Positions 36,255 to 47,754 of a DNA stretch of 64,000 nucleotides are shown here, piece by piece. The stretch spans positions 1 through 64,000 of the forward strand of contig JAAEAF010003739.1 of assembly GCA_011037195.1 (NCBI GenBank). The letters are read 5' to 3'. Position 1 is the stretch's first letter; each line of letters starts with the position of its first letter. A program made the position numbers and the translations under genes. The DNA is from Triatoma infestans (lineage: Eukaryota > Arthropoda > Insecta > Hemiptera > Reduviidae). The notes below the pieces were generated by a model that saw nothing but the letters and a program-made list of their open reading frames with translations, searched no databases and had not been told where the DNA came from.

Positions 36255-36419
36255 TATGAGCTACGGCTTGCGGCCTCCGACAACCTAAAGGAGAACTACA
36301 CTACAGTGGTGATCCATGTAAAAGATGTGAACGACAACCCGCCTGTGTTCGAGAGACCTACATATCGTACCCAAATTACAGAGGAGGATGATCGCAATCT
36401 TCCCAAAAGAGTGCTCCAG
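36255..36419 (+). CDS. CadN: Neural cadherin alternative exon, 7a-like
   Basis: This 165-nt exon encodes 55 residues, beginning YELRLAASDNLKEN and ending EEDDRNLPKRVLQ. It covers the last strand of one cadherin repeat, the calcium-binding linker HVKDVNDNPPVF (complete DxNDN motif) and the first strand of the next repeat. One N-glycosylation sequon (NYT) is present. The acceptor is atag; the donor is GTCGGA after CAG, a weak match to the usual GTAAGT/GTATGT. Both ends are phase 0. It is the upstream member of a tandem pair with 36663-36827: same length, same phase, and a shared stretch around GTGATCCATGTAAA. Known Drosophila CadN uses such a pair (7a/7b) mutually exclusively. Exclusivity in this species is inferred, not seen. 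Confidence 0.95.
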
Positions 36420-36662
36420 GTCGGACGATTGGTCCACACACCTACATTCACAAAAAATTGACGCATGCAGCTGTGGCCTTATCGCCCCGCCCTGTCCTCC
36501 TAGAAAAATGAAATTTTTGCATGCGCTATGCACTTGTTTTTTTTTTATCTTTTTTTTTAATATTCTTTCAGTTCTTTTTCTGTTCTATTTTGTTCTGTTT
36601 TCTTTTTGTTTCATATTTACTTTCAATATCAGTTGTTTTGTTTATCTCTACTGTTTAATTAG
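36420..36662 (+). other. 243-bp intron between the two alternative exons
   Basis: This short intron separates the 7a-like and 7b-like exons. Its first half is mixed sequence with two GCATGC boxes (36463-36468 and 36519-36524). Its second half (36537-36660) is an almost unbroken T-rich tract before the 36661 acceptor. It contains no transposon, in contrast to every long intron in the window. That fits a regulated intron where insertions are not tolerated, although its short length alone could explain it. Confidence 0.9.
36463..36524 (+). promoter_or_regulatory. UGCAUG splicing-element candidate within a possible stem
   Basis: TGCATG at 36518-36523 is the exact hexamer bound by Fox-1/RBFOX splicing factors; GCATG also occurs at 36463. 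The segments CGCATGCA (36462-36469) and TGCATGCG (36518-36525) are perfect reverse complements, so an 8-bp stem with a loop of about 48 nt can form. The position, downstream of exon 7a and upstream of exon 7b, is where such elements act. Binding and folding are inference. Confidence 0.45.
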
Positions 36663-36827
36663 TATGAACTGAACCTGGTCGCATCGGACAGCCTCAATGA
36701 AAATTTCACAACCGTTGTGATCCATGTAAACGATGTAAATGATCTACCACCAGTATTCAATACATCATTATATCAGGCGGAAATGGAAGAAGAGATGCTT
36801 GGACCGCATCCCGCCCATCTGTTACAG
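36663..36827 (+). CDS. CadN: Neural cadherin alternative exon, 7b-like
   Basis: This 165-nt phase-0 exon encodes 55 residues, from YELNLVASDSLNEN to LGPHPAHLLQ. It is homologous along its whole length to 36255-36419 and would replace it in the transcript. The linker reads HVNDVNDLPPVF, so the second Asn of the DxNDN calcium motif is Leu here. Two N-glycosylation sequons (NFT, NTS) are present, against one in the other exon. A long T-rich tract and the acceptor aattag precede it, and a normal donor GTAACT follows CAG. The match to Drosophila exon 7b (as I recall it) is strong, especially MEEEMLGPHPAH, so the duplication is old and both copies are under constraint. Confidence 0.94.
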
Positions 36828-37639
36828 GTAACTTTCATAAATTATCCCCGGAAATCTGTCTAAAATCCTAAGAACCTAAACACAAAACAAAAATAGTCCC
36901 TAGGAACTTTTCTTATGTATTTAATATTTTCTTTAATTTTCAAGTTAAAAATTACCTTATGTAGTTCCTTTTTCGTTTTTCAAATTCAGTCATTTTCAAA
37001 ATTACCAGTTTCAAAAATCTGCCTTCAAAAGAATTACGTATCAATTTTTATTTTTGTGTTTCATTAAATAATCGTTAAAACAAAATGACATACGTGACTG
37101 TTAATTCATATTAATACGTCATTGTTATATATGGGAGAGCAACCGGTGTTCGAAAAGGTAGCATCAGAAGAGGACGCTATTATCAGCAAAAGCATATTAC
37201 AGGATTATTACAGTTTTTCCAATGGAATCCGCGAATTTTCCTTCTTTTCTTTTTTTTATGTGCCGTCCACCAACCGCTTTTGAGATCAATAATTTTTGAA
37301 CTCCTCAGTTTTGATAGATTATTACTGCCATCATATCTGTTTCATAACGATCTACCTAAAACCGAATTTTAAATAGAATCACATTTATATCTTACTACTT
37401 TTAGGTTATTTGAAGGATATTCATCAGCTTCTTTTTGAGAATCTTCTTTTTAAACAACTGTAATTACAATAAACAATTAGCGTATCTTGATGAGGTAAGA
37501 ATTACCTTGAGCTCAGAGAGACAATTGCGATGGATTTGCTGCGACAAAGCATGAGAGCTGAAAGCATTCAATCGCCTTAGGATTGAATGTGGAATATGTT
37601 TCGATCAAAAATGGATTCGGTGACCCTTGTTTACTACAG

Positions 37640-37860
37640 AATAGTGAAAAGAAGCCTTTATAGTGAAAAAGATTGTATTAGGCATGTGAGAAAGGATGGA
37701 GAATCAGCGATGCCTCATCGAATACTCGAATGGTCATCTTCTGGAAGAAGGAGCAGAGGATGACCAAGGAAAACATGTCGAGAAGGTCATGGAACGGCGG
37801 GGACGATGATTGGAAAGTATAAATGGAATCTGAGCACAGGTAGCCTCTGATAAGTGAGAA
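37640..37860 (+). pseudogene. LINE relic, C-terminal HRILEW-GRRSRG type
   Basis: The plus strand reads VRKDGESAMPHRILEWSSSG then RRSRG-stop-PRKTCR. The block R-hydrophobic-LEW..P/S-GRR.RGRP.K.W is a common C-terminal signature of many animal LINE reverse transcriptases. One stop replaces an Arg codon (CGA to TGA). Only this end is recognisable. Confidence 0.5.
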
Positions 37861-40254
37861 TACCTTTAAAAGTAGTAAAGTACCACAAAAATAATAGAAT
37901 CATTCCTACAAATCATATTTTCAGATAATGCTGCGGATTCAGCCAAATAATGGAGCGTATCCTCTTTGGATCGATAGTTACATTTATAACCAAGAACTCG
38001 CTACAGTTCACATCTGATTTTTAATACAATCAGCGTGAATCTTTTTGCATTTTCTCATCATAGAGCTGATTAAAACAAAACAAAATAAATAAATATAACG
38101 GAGCCTGTGACCCAGGCATATTATCCGATCTTTGAGCCTAATTAATAGGCGTCAAGAGAACGAAGAAAATTTAATCGAACATATATCTCGGACCTGTTCT
38201 TTTTTCTAATTGAGCTTTAGATTTAAATTTAAGAGTTGTGGGCAATAACCAAGTTTTTAATTTTTTTCTACAAAATTGATTGACTAATAGAGATCGAGAA
38301 GTGTTCGATCGCATGATATCGTTAAAAAAATAAAAATAATCCGATCATCACACCACCGTATTAACGAAAAAAATACATTTTCAGTTTGGCATACTTCAAC
38401 AGAGCACGTGCTGTTTCTTTTTCGTATCCGGTTGCTCTCTCCTACTCTGTCCCTCTCCCGCTCTATCTCAATATAAACATGTCATAAAATGTTCCTTCCC
38501 AACTTTGAAATAAATGAAGAAGTAGGTAGGAAAAAAGAAACTCTCTAAATTGAGAGATAATACAAAAAAGAAACTATACTGATAAACAAACAACCTTCTT
38601 TTTAATAGTTTTCAATAAAAACCAAAATAATACCATCTAAATTTAATTTTCCAAAAATAGTTAGGTTAATTTATTCGAAAACAAGTTATTTCCTCTAAAC
38701 AGACAGACTCTAAAAAGTAAAATGTTTAAATTATCTACACATAGAATCTAGCCCAAACCAGTGATAGTAAATTATTCCATATCAGTATGATATTTCCCAT
38801 TGGTGAAAGAGAAGTTTGGGTGGGGGTCCTGAAATTATGCATACTAATTTTGTTCGGTCCATTTCGTATTAGTCGATAAAAAGAATCGATATATTTGGAT
38901 GGTACGAGTTTGTAATTTGTTTTTAAGGCGTTAATGTTTTGTAATTTTATTTATTTTTAATTAGAAATTACATATAAATCGCTAAATAAATGTGTTTGTC
39001 TTTAGTAAGTAATATGCTTTTGTGCCAATAAACGAAATTGATTCTAATTTGAATAATGGTCGGTTTCATTTAAAATAAAACTACAAACAGTTCATTTACA
39101 TAAATACATGTATATAGATTGATTTTGACTAAAGTATGGGAACTTGATAATAAATTTTTACACTTATCAGTACTTTCAATAAATCTATCTCACAATATCA
39201 AAAACATAATGTTAAATTTAATCTTTAATTGAGACGGACATATCGTCCGAGCTCTTTTGCAATTCATTGATATGTGTTCTTTCTTTTGCTTGAAAATAGC
39301 TAGGCCTGAAGTGAAAGACAATTCTGGATAATGAAGTTTAGCGTGAATAAAATGTTTCACGCAAAAAAAATAAAATTGATAAATAGTTACGTTCTTTATT
39401 TTCCCAAAGTTTCTGGAAATTTCCTGGTGAAAACCCAACATTGTTTACAATACTTCCATTAGGAGGAGACAGTTTCTTCCTGCCTCGATTTTCTTCATAT
39501 CTAGTCGGGAAACTCAGGGTGCCGTTACTTTAAAGGCTAAGCAAGAAGAGACTTTGCTGTGGAATGAAGTTTTCTAGTTCCTAGTCTAATGGAAGTTCAT
39601 AAAAGTACCATTTGTAAAGTGATTTTACAATCATGCGGTCCATAAGGACTCCTTTTTCCTGAGCTTTTATATTGTGCGCAGGAATCCATCCGAAAATAGT
39701 GAGAATTTTATATATATGTCGTTATGTTAAGTAGGCTGACGTTAGAAATTAGAAACAGTGGCAAATCATACATTTCCGGTATTGAATTGACGTTTGCTTG
39801 GTATCATTCACTTCAATTAATTGTTAATGACTTGTAGGTTAATTTGATTGATCTACAAACACTGTTTCCGTTACCAATATAACCATCAAAAGGTTAGATC
39901 CATTAAATGTTAATTGAGTAGTAACATCATTTTATATATATCTGTTATCCACAAGTTATATTGTTAACCGATATTGCCTGTGATAATTTAATTAAAAACA
40001 ATTAAAAAAATTAAAGTTTTTAATTTTTATTCATGTACTTATCTTAAGATGAAGTTTTAAAGAAATAAGTAAAGAAAAACTAATATTCAAGTTTCGTCTA
40101 CTATTCTCCCCTGCATTGTTGCCAAAGAGTAGAGATAATCATATCAAGCTCACAATAGGAGATGGTTTCATACAAAAATAGCGTTAAAACTAAAACTTAT
40201 ATAAGAAAAGCCAACCACCGAGACACATCGTTTCGTTGTTAAACTCTGTTTTGG

Positions 40255-40690
40255 CGTTCTAGTAAGGGTGTATTATTTGCATTAAATACCATTTTTTTTA
40301 TGTAAATTACATTAAACCCGCAACGTCTTTGTGTTTTGGACGAATACTAGTGGTAAATTATTTAAATTCATGGACATTTTTGACGTAAACTACATTAAAG
40401 CTATATGTAACATCTTTGTTTTGGAGTGCTAACTAAAGTAAACTATTTAAAGTTTATTATGTAGCACTAACAGTGAACATTTAAATTAAAGGCCGGGTTT
40501 GACGTTGATCAAACCCATGTATTTTCGAGTAAACTATTTAAATTAAAGACCATTTTTTGACGTACATCATATTTAACCCGAAACATCTGTAAGTTTCATA
40601 GTACTAAACTCACGATAGACTAAAATTTAAAGACCATTTTCTATCTTGAATTAGATTAAATCCGCAGTACATATTTATCTTACATGCTAT
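40255..40690 (+). repeat. Degenerate tandem array, unit about 85-95 bp
   Basis: About five diverged units, each with the order: accattttttgacgta, a cattaaacccgcaac-like block, a tgttttggag-like block, and taaactatttaa at the end. Clear unit ends are near 40366, 40452, 40538 and 40632. Divergence between units is high, so this is an old minisatellite. No protein frame runs through it. Confidence 0.55.
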
Positions 40691-42184
40691 CTGTATACAT
40701 TATTATACTATTTCAGAGCCGTCTGACCTCCGCAGCACGTGTCTGTCTTGCAATCTATTAGTGTATTTAAGATTCTATTCCAGGGGCAAATGACAAATTG
40801 TTTTTCTATACAAATTATATGCAATATTTTATAATATTCATTTTAAGAGTACGTGATGCAGAAGATATGATTATTTTAATATAAAACTTGTTGGAGAGTT
40901 TACTTATTCAATGCAATATTATAGATAGGCTTTATTAGTTTCTTTCTAACCTATTTACTGATCATTTTTAGTTTTTGGAGAACCGAAAAATTTGCTTTAC
41001 TATATTTATGTTATTTTATTTATTTATTTTTTGTTTTTCTTATATTAACATTTGTCACAATTGAATATTTTTCCTTGGAACAAAGTAGAATTGCCTAACC
41101 CATTTTGTCTTACGTCCGTTTTCTTTATAATCCCCAAAACCCTTTTCCATCGCCTAATCACAAACATTTTGTTTCTTTAAAGTTAAAAAAAAAAAAAAAT
41201 AAGCCACAAAGCCCAAAAATAAAACTAATTTTAGAAGAAGCTATTGTGTCTTTAACCTGGTGAGGGAAAAAAAAAATCTCTGCTTTAAAATTTAGTAAGT
41301 ATTTTTTTTCGCACGAATATGTTTAATACAGTTCGCACATGCAAATTAATTAACCCACCCTTGCTAGCTTAGAATATTTGTATTTTTTCTTTTCTTTAAT
41401 TTATGCACACCCATTTTCTTTCGTAAGTTCTCTTTATAATAAAAAGAAAAAGTTTCGTTTTGTTTATTTTTTAAAAAACAGCATAAAATGCATAACCAAA
41501 ACATTTTTTTAATAAAAAAAAATGTTTACAACAACCAGCATGTGGGATCGTAATTTTATGTTTATTAATACGCTGAGCATGGCTCCTTTTGTTCTTTTTT
41601 TTTTAATTTTTCTTATTTTATCTAGATTAGGATCACAGCATAATAGATGGTTAGCAATTTGTTGGTTTTAATTTAACCAATGATTTTATTAACCAAAATA
41701 TTAATATAGAATTTTTTTTGTAATGCACGAACCAACCACAGCAACTGGCTAAAATTCCTAGCGTTGCTTTAATGTAATTAACTAATATAATTATATTCAC
41801 TATATTGTTTTTATAGTATTTATATTTCGTAAGTACATAATATATGACGTTCACAGCTAAATGTCCAGTATTGCTTAAATTAGCATTAGGACTGTAACTT
41901 TATTGTAAATCTAAGTAGATCTTCATTTATTTACTTTAATATGTACCGCTTAAGAGATAGTAGCGTCCACAAGAGTGACAAGCAAAAAGAGTTGTGTAAA
42001 TTATGCATGATCCCTAGGGCGTTAGTGACCAACACGTACAACCTTGAACTAAACCAAACCTAGGATACACTCTACATAGTCTTACTTAAAGGTTAGACTC
42101 AGTTAAAGACATCCTATTACCATTGTTCAAACCAGATAATAGGTACTTTGAAATCACAATTTAATCAAGATCGTCAAGAATTTT

Positions 42185-42835
42185 GGATTTTCACATGCAT
42201 ATTTTCCTTGATGAAAATTGTAATTGACAAATTTTACAGTTAGTATACCAAATTTAATGAAAGTCGTCGGTGTTTTTATGGAGAAAATCGTGAAAACTGA
42301 AAAAACTGTTCAGTAAAAACACACCGTTTACTCATTTTGTTGAAACTCGAAATTTTAGCAATCTTGTTTAGATGGTAGAATTATATAATCAACTAAGATA
42401 GCACTTTGGAGGAAAACATAACCCCATCCCTCCCCCAAAAATCCCTTAAATGAATTTACCCGGAGAAATGTTTCAAGTAAACGTTGTACTTGTTTATATG
42501 TAAAGTTAAAAGAAAATCGTTGAAGCCATTTTCGAAAGAACTGAAAAAACTGGAAAAAAAAAAATCAGTGAAATGGGACTTCAGGTTGAGGAATTGTCAG
42601 ATAACTTACCTGTCGGATCCCATGGTGATACCTAAACGGAATATCAAGTTTGAACTTTCTGCAGTTTTTCATTTTTGAGTTATGCTGTTCATATATACAC
42701 ATACACCATTTTCTAAAAACCACTTTTTGGTAGTCAGGGGGGACCTCAAAACGAATATTTCCGTTGAAAACTCGATATCGAAAATTGTGACTAGATTACA
42801 ATACTTCCTCTTACAAGGTAGTAGTAAGAGAAAGT
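42185..42835 (+). repeat. Family A repeat, nearly complete
   Basis: attgacaaattttacagtta, atttaatgaaagtcgtcggt, ctgttcagtaaaaacaca, gaggaaaacataacccca, gtcggatcccatggtgatac and gcagtttttcatttttgag are followed by the end gtagtaagagaaagtaaaaa (42820-42840). It is the cleanest copy of the 3' half, lacking the gtgtgaaac start. Confidence 0.7.
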
Positions 42836-43332
42836 AAAAATTCTGCCTCTGGGTTACAAAACTTATCACTTTAGGAATTAATTATACACACTTACATCTT
42901 CTATAATTATGGTATTAGTAATTACAATAAAGTCAGAACTATGAATACTGTTTATATCGGAACTACTGATTCTTTGATTACAAGAATCTTCTATGCTATG
43001 TAGAAGGAGAGACGTCAGTAGGGAAGTTAAGCGGTGCATATTTGTATTTATTAGAAAACATTATTGCAGCAAAGAAATTAGATTGTGCTTTTATTACCCT
43101 ATTTGTATTAATTTCAAAGCAGAATAAAGAATGAATAATTTCTGTTTAATTTATTAATTATTGCAATCAGCTGCTTAAAAAAAAAAAAAATTAATTGAAT
43201 TTAAATTTAAATTAAATACCTACAAATTTTGATTATATAAAAGTTCATGATTAAGTACTTTTACTTTTATCTTTTATTACATATTTATTATCTTTAATTA
43301 CACTTTATTTTATTTTTATATTTTTTTTTTAG

Positions 43333-43470
43333 GTGACAGCCACCGATGGTGATAAAGATAGACCGCAAAATATTGTCTACTTTTTAACTGGCCAAGGTAT
43401 CGATCCAGACAATCCAGCAAATAGTAAATTCGACATTAATCGAACTACGGGAGAAATATTTGTATTAAAG
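43333..43470 (+). CDS. CadN: Neural cadherin exon following the alternative pair
   Basis: This 138-nt exon (46 codons, phase 0 at both ends) begins VTATDGDKDRPQN and ends NRTTGEIFVLK. It encodes the middle of a cadherin repeat, including the DxD-type calcium ligands in TDGDKD and the typical INRTTGEI strand. A run of ten T followed by ag is the acceptor and gtatgt is the donor. Because the preceding alternatives both end in LQ at a codon boundary, either reads cleanly into VTATDGD. The next exon is 17.7 kb downstream. Residues agree almost completely with the insect CadN family. Confidence 0.95.
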
Positions 43471-43789
43471 GTATGTATTTTATAAATGTGAAAAAGAATA
43501 AAAATGTGAAAGTGCCAAATCGACCACTTAGGAAAATGTAATCATCCAAATGGAATCTATTCTACTATTAGTCTAAATATTTAGATTGGTAGAAAAGTTT
43601 ACGTATATATTGAATATTCTATTTACAATTCTAGTATGAATCTAGTCTTAAGCAAGTTTTAGTAGCTATTGGAAAAATGATTAGTCGATTGAAAATTATT
43701 TGCCTTAAAAAAAGGGGTTTTTCATTTACATTGTTATTAGTATTTTATTATAATTTCTATTATTATTTGAATCTTAAAAAAAAGAAAAT

Positions 43790-44720
43790 CTGGTGTGAAA
43801 TAATCACCCGACTTTATCTTATTGCAATTATTACTTTATCTAATTGACAAATATTCCTTAAACTTGGTATTATTAGAAAACTTCCGTTACTTCCGTAACT
43901 TATGACACATAAATACGGCATTACACATAAATATTGGGGGAAGGGTTGAGTTTTAGCCAATTAATGATTGACAAATTTTCTTAAAAACTCAGAAACTTTA
44001 ATTATTCTGTTTGTTTCACTTCCGGTTAACCAATTTTCTTCGAACTTAGAATTATGGCAACATGTTTAAATCTGATAAATATTATGTGGAAGATAGAATC
44101 GTATAATAGTTAAAAACAGCAATCAGTTTTCTGTAAAAAATGTAAGAACTGATACGAAGACGCCCGGAACTGAAATGGTCGCTGATGTTTCAAAAATCTG
44201 AGTAGCCGATTATATGCTTATTCTATACCAGTTGTCCTAGATATGGTAGATAACTTGTGAAGAGCTATTAAAGTAATACGGTTTTCTTCGTCACCCCACT
44301 CCATATTAATGAACTGAGTAAAAAAAATCATCCTGACTAGCATTTAAAGCTTTACTAATAAGGTACAAAATGCAACTAATTAGATAACGATACAAAATAA
44401 CCTTTGTGTTCCTTGACTGAACTTTTAAATCAGTATTTATGGGAGGACTACGAATTTGGATTGATGTGACATGTTAGAGAAAAGTTTACCTTGGAAAAGC
44501 TTACCTGGAAACAAATTTTCAAATCAAAATAATGGGATTTTATGTGCTTATAGTTGGTATGCGATGTTTAGAGCAGCACTCGCAGATGGTGGATTTTGAT
44601 CGAAACTTTGTGTCAGATGTGTGGTGGAATTTAAACGGAAATTCTAGTTAGAGCTTCCAGTGATTTTTCTTTTTTGAGACATTTTATTTACACACTAACA
44701 CACACACACACAAATACGTA
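43790..44720 (+). repeat. Family A repeat, diverged
   Basis: It starts tggtgtgaaataatcacccg, then attgacaaatattccttaaa and acttccggttaaccaatttt. After a diverged middle, tttaaacggaaattctagtt and gatttttcttttttgagaca end in CA repeats (44697-44712). Confidence 0.55.
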
Positions 44721-45859
44721 ACACGGCTTCATCTCAGTCACACTATTTAGCTGGAAAGAAGAAATAGATGATGAATAGATCTAAAGTGATAAAGGTGATA
44801 AAGTTTCTGTAAGTTAAAGACGACAACAATTAGACATGGATTGATATGTTCCATTTTGTTAAAATAATATATCTTTTTGTTAATTTCTTTTTACACAGTA
44901 AAGTTTTCTTTTAAATGTTGTTCCTCTTTTCTCTATATTAAACCAAGAGATAATTAGGTTAAAGAAAACATAATTTAAAAAAAAAAGATTTTCTTAAAGA
45001 AGTGAAAATTCTTACATAATTAGCAATTAAATGGCCATCAGTCTCTAGAATGTATTTCTAAAACTTGAAAATTTCGAAAATCAGCATATTCCTAGCAATT
45101 TCTTTGAATAATCACCGTTAACTGTTAGGAATACATGAAGATATCTGCGAATAGCCTTCATTATTACCTTCTTTACAATTTATTATTTATCGATGGATAT
45201 GCTAAACTGAAAGAAAGATTGTCGGAGACGAGGCAAAGTTTTAGTCTTCTAGAAGGGTTGTTTGGAATAGTGAAGGAGGAAATGTCTTTGGAATGAGCGG
45301 TTTATGGAATTTTTATGACGCGATTTTATTAGCTGATGGTTAAAAGAGATTTTGAGATCAGAAGGAAGGGTTAGAGGCTGTGAGCCATTTTTCTGAGCAG
45401 TTTTCTATGGAAAGATTGAATACGATAGAAGTTGTAATGCTTGGTTCCCTATCATTGAGTTCTTTTATCCAAAGGAGTCGTATAATAGTGATGTAAATTG
45501 GTCTTTGGTCTTCAGGCAGCATCGACCGTCTATCAAATAGTCTAAAAAGAAGTTCCTAAAGATATTCTAGAAGACTCCTAAATATCGAAATTAGTCAACA
45601 GTTGGTATTATGATCCCATAGTGAGATTTGTGCTTCGGAGAGTGAAGGATACACTTTTTACTTTTACTGTGATTGAGTCTTTTATTCTTCAGCAGATATG
45701 CCAGTTGAGTAAAGAGTAGATGTTTGTGGAAAGATGGTATTGAATAAAGAGGTTGCTAGCAAAATTTGTCTGTTTATTAAGTTTTGTGTCTTGGAGATGT
45801 TCAAGTATGTCCAGTCTGCGTCCTTTTCGAGCGAGGAAGTCTGTGTTAACATACTGTTT

Positions 45860-45952
45860 ATCAAGACATCCCGATGATGGGCGAACGCCTAAAACTAGTC
45901 GATAACCAAAAATGTGACAGGCTATCACGGAAAATATTTCTGATGCTTTTCA
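45860..45952 (+). repeat. Second hammerhead-like repeat family, plus copy
   Basis: CATC, CCGATGA, T, GGGC-GAAC-GCCT, AAAA, CTAGTC, GATA: the same design as 14.9 kb with decayed positions. The shared tail caggctatcacggaaaat with following atttctga confirms homology with the minus-strand copy. To its left on the minus strand, a segment reading KGRRLDILEHL and NKQTNF (45870-45760) faintly recalls the end of a Penelope GIY-YIG domain, but the match is too weak to call. Confidence 0.4.
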
Positions 45953-47224
45953 GCTCTGCGGATCCAAACCACAACTATGGTGTTTTATATAGTTCAAGAT
46001 TATTGTAAACAATTAGTGTGATCTTCTGATCGAATCAGAATTACATCAGTTTAAATAACGCCCTTCATAGTTTATTGCACCAAAGAAATTAGGTTCAGTT
46101 TATAAATGTGTTGCAAAAATTCAGACATTTTGAATAGATTGAAAACATATTTGTGTATTATCATTTAATGGCTAAGTTCATTTCTTACATATACCTCTAT
46201 ATAAGTTAAAGGACATTACATGGAAAATAGAAATTGATTTAGTTAAATTAATAGTAGCGAACTTGAATTGAAATAATTGAGCAGGTTTGGATTGTTGATG
46301 TGCTGTTATTGCTAATGTTATGGTATGTTTAGGCACTGGGAGGGAAATGATTTAGTTGATAATAATTAGTCGTTCTGCAAGTGCAATTAATCCTGGACTT
46401 AACTGCAATACATAGCTTCTCTTGTGCAGAAATTGCTTTACATTATCTCCTAGAGAAAGGACCTTTCATTCCTCAACAGTGCTCTACCACATGAAAGATC
46501 TACAAAGTTCATTTGAATACACAGTCTCAAGAACCTCCAATCATAATGTGTATGGTTTTCTTTAACAAGATATTATAACTCAGCTCTATTTTCTAATAAT
46601 AAACTTTACAAAATGATTGACCTCCAAATCAGTAAAAGCTTAGTTTTGCAAATTTTACCAATAATAAAGCTTTATTTTATCAATAAGTTCTATATTGTAA
46701 GCAATAGGGACATTCTGGCATGTAGAACACACATGACTTTCTTTTACTGAAACTAATTCAAAATAAAAACTAATAAAACACTTCCGTTGCTAGTTAAGGG
46801 TGTGTAGATAGCGCTTTGAAGAGACATTGTTTAGATTCATGGCACGAGTTGTACAAACGTGTGAAAAAGAAAAGCAGATCTCCAAAAAGTCATGGAACTG
46901 GAGGAAGGGAAAAGTAGTTCACTATTAATAATTTAAGTTTAATTAAGAGAACGCACCGCCAATTTAATTATTATGGCCGAAACTTTCGTGTCGAATCAGT
47001 TGTAGTTAACTAAACAGAATATAAAGTTTGAGCTACCTGCTGTAAAATGATAGCGGAAGATTGATGGTGATGAAATGAGAACAAAGGAACTGACACTATA
47101 TTCAAAATTTGTATTTACAATTTACTTAGCGAGGGAAGGGAACAATGATGATCGTAGGTAGAGACTGATGTAATATAGAATGATGTAGAGCCTCTTGAGA
47201 ATGGTGATGGGTAGCTAGTTATAG

Positions 47225-47545
47225 AACTCGTGGTTGTTCTAACGGTGGCGAGCCTTTAGTGTGCTAGCTTGGTGAGTTTCAAATTGGATTTACGATTTAC
47301 CTAGTCTTCATAGTTGATCTGGCCACTATTCGTTAAGCCCCACAGAGTCGACTTTTTATCCTGCTTCTTTCATCTCTAGAAGAAACTAGAGACAGCACCT
47401 AGTGGGAGATTGGCTGACCCTATCAAAGCACATATTGCAGTCAGACCAGGCTTAAGAGTACTTCTTTTTCCAGAGGGGATAAGAGCCATATTGGCTTAAT
47501 CCCGCGCGTTCGGGCACCCATCATTAATAATAATAATAAAGCACA
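47225..47545 (+). mobile_element. Family D LINE 3' end (plus)
   Basis: It shares the tail ggataagagccat ... cccgcgc ... gggcaccc and the TAA repeats with 50.47-50.54 kb, here on the plus strand (tail 47477-47545). The upstream part contains a degenerate GDWLTLSK segment similar to other LINE C-termini in the window and the tgttctaacggt block also seen at 230 and 26955. Confidence 0.55.
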
Positions 47546-47754
47546 TTCGTCCTTGCATTGAGCGTGACCAAGAGTATAATGTTTCAAGCGTTTGCTGCGG
47601 CTAGTAGTGAAGCTATTGAGTCCATCATATGTGTGTGGCGTATTTGTTGCCTTGTTTCCATTATACTCAATTTTTTCTTTTGAGGTTGTGATAGTTTGTT
47701 ATATAATATACGAGTATATACATATATTGCATAATATGTATTTTGTTATATAAT

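Larger units (their letters stand above)
36828..43332 (+). other. CadN intron, 6.5 kb
   Basis: The intron contains a LINE relic at 37640-37860, a degenerate tandem array at 40255-40690 and a near-complete family A copy at 42185-42835. The rest (36828-37480, 37870-40250, 40695-42180, 42840-43320) is AT-rich, with no element or gene recognised. Confidence 0.85.

Noticed and set aside
45689..45870. Penelope GIY-YIG endonuclease end on the minus strand (KGRRLDILEHL)
   Set aside because: Suggestive, but only about 40 residues match loosely, and its strand is opposite to the adjacent hammerhead-like motif; too weak to annotate as a gene.
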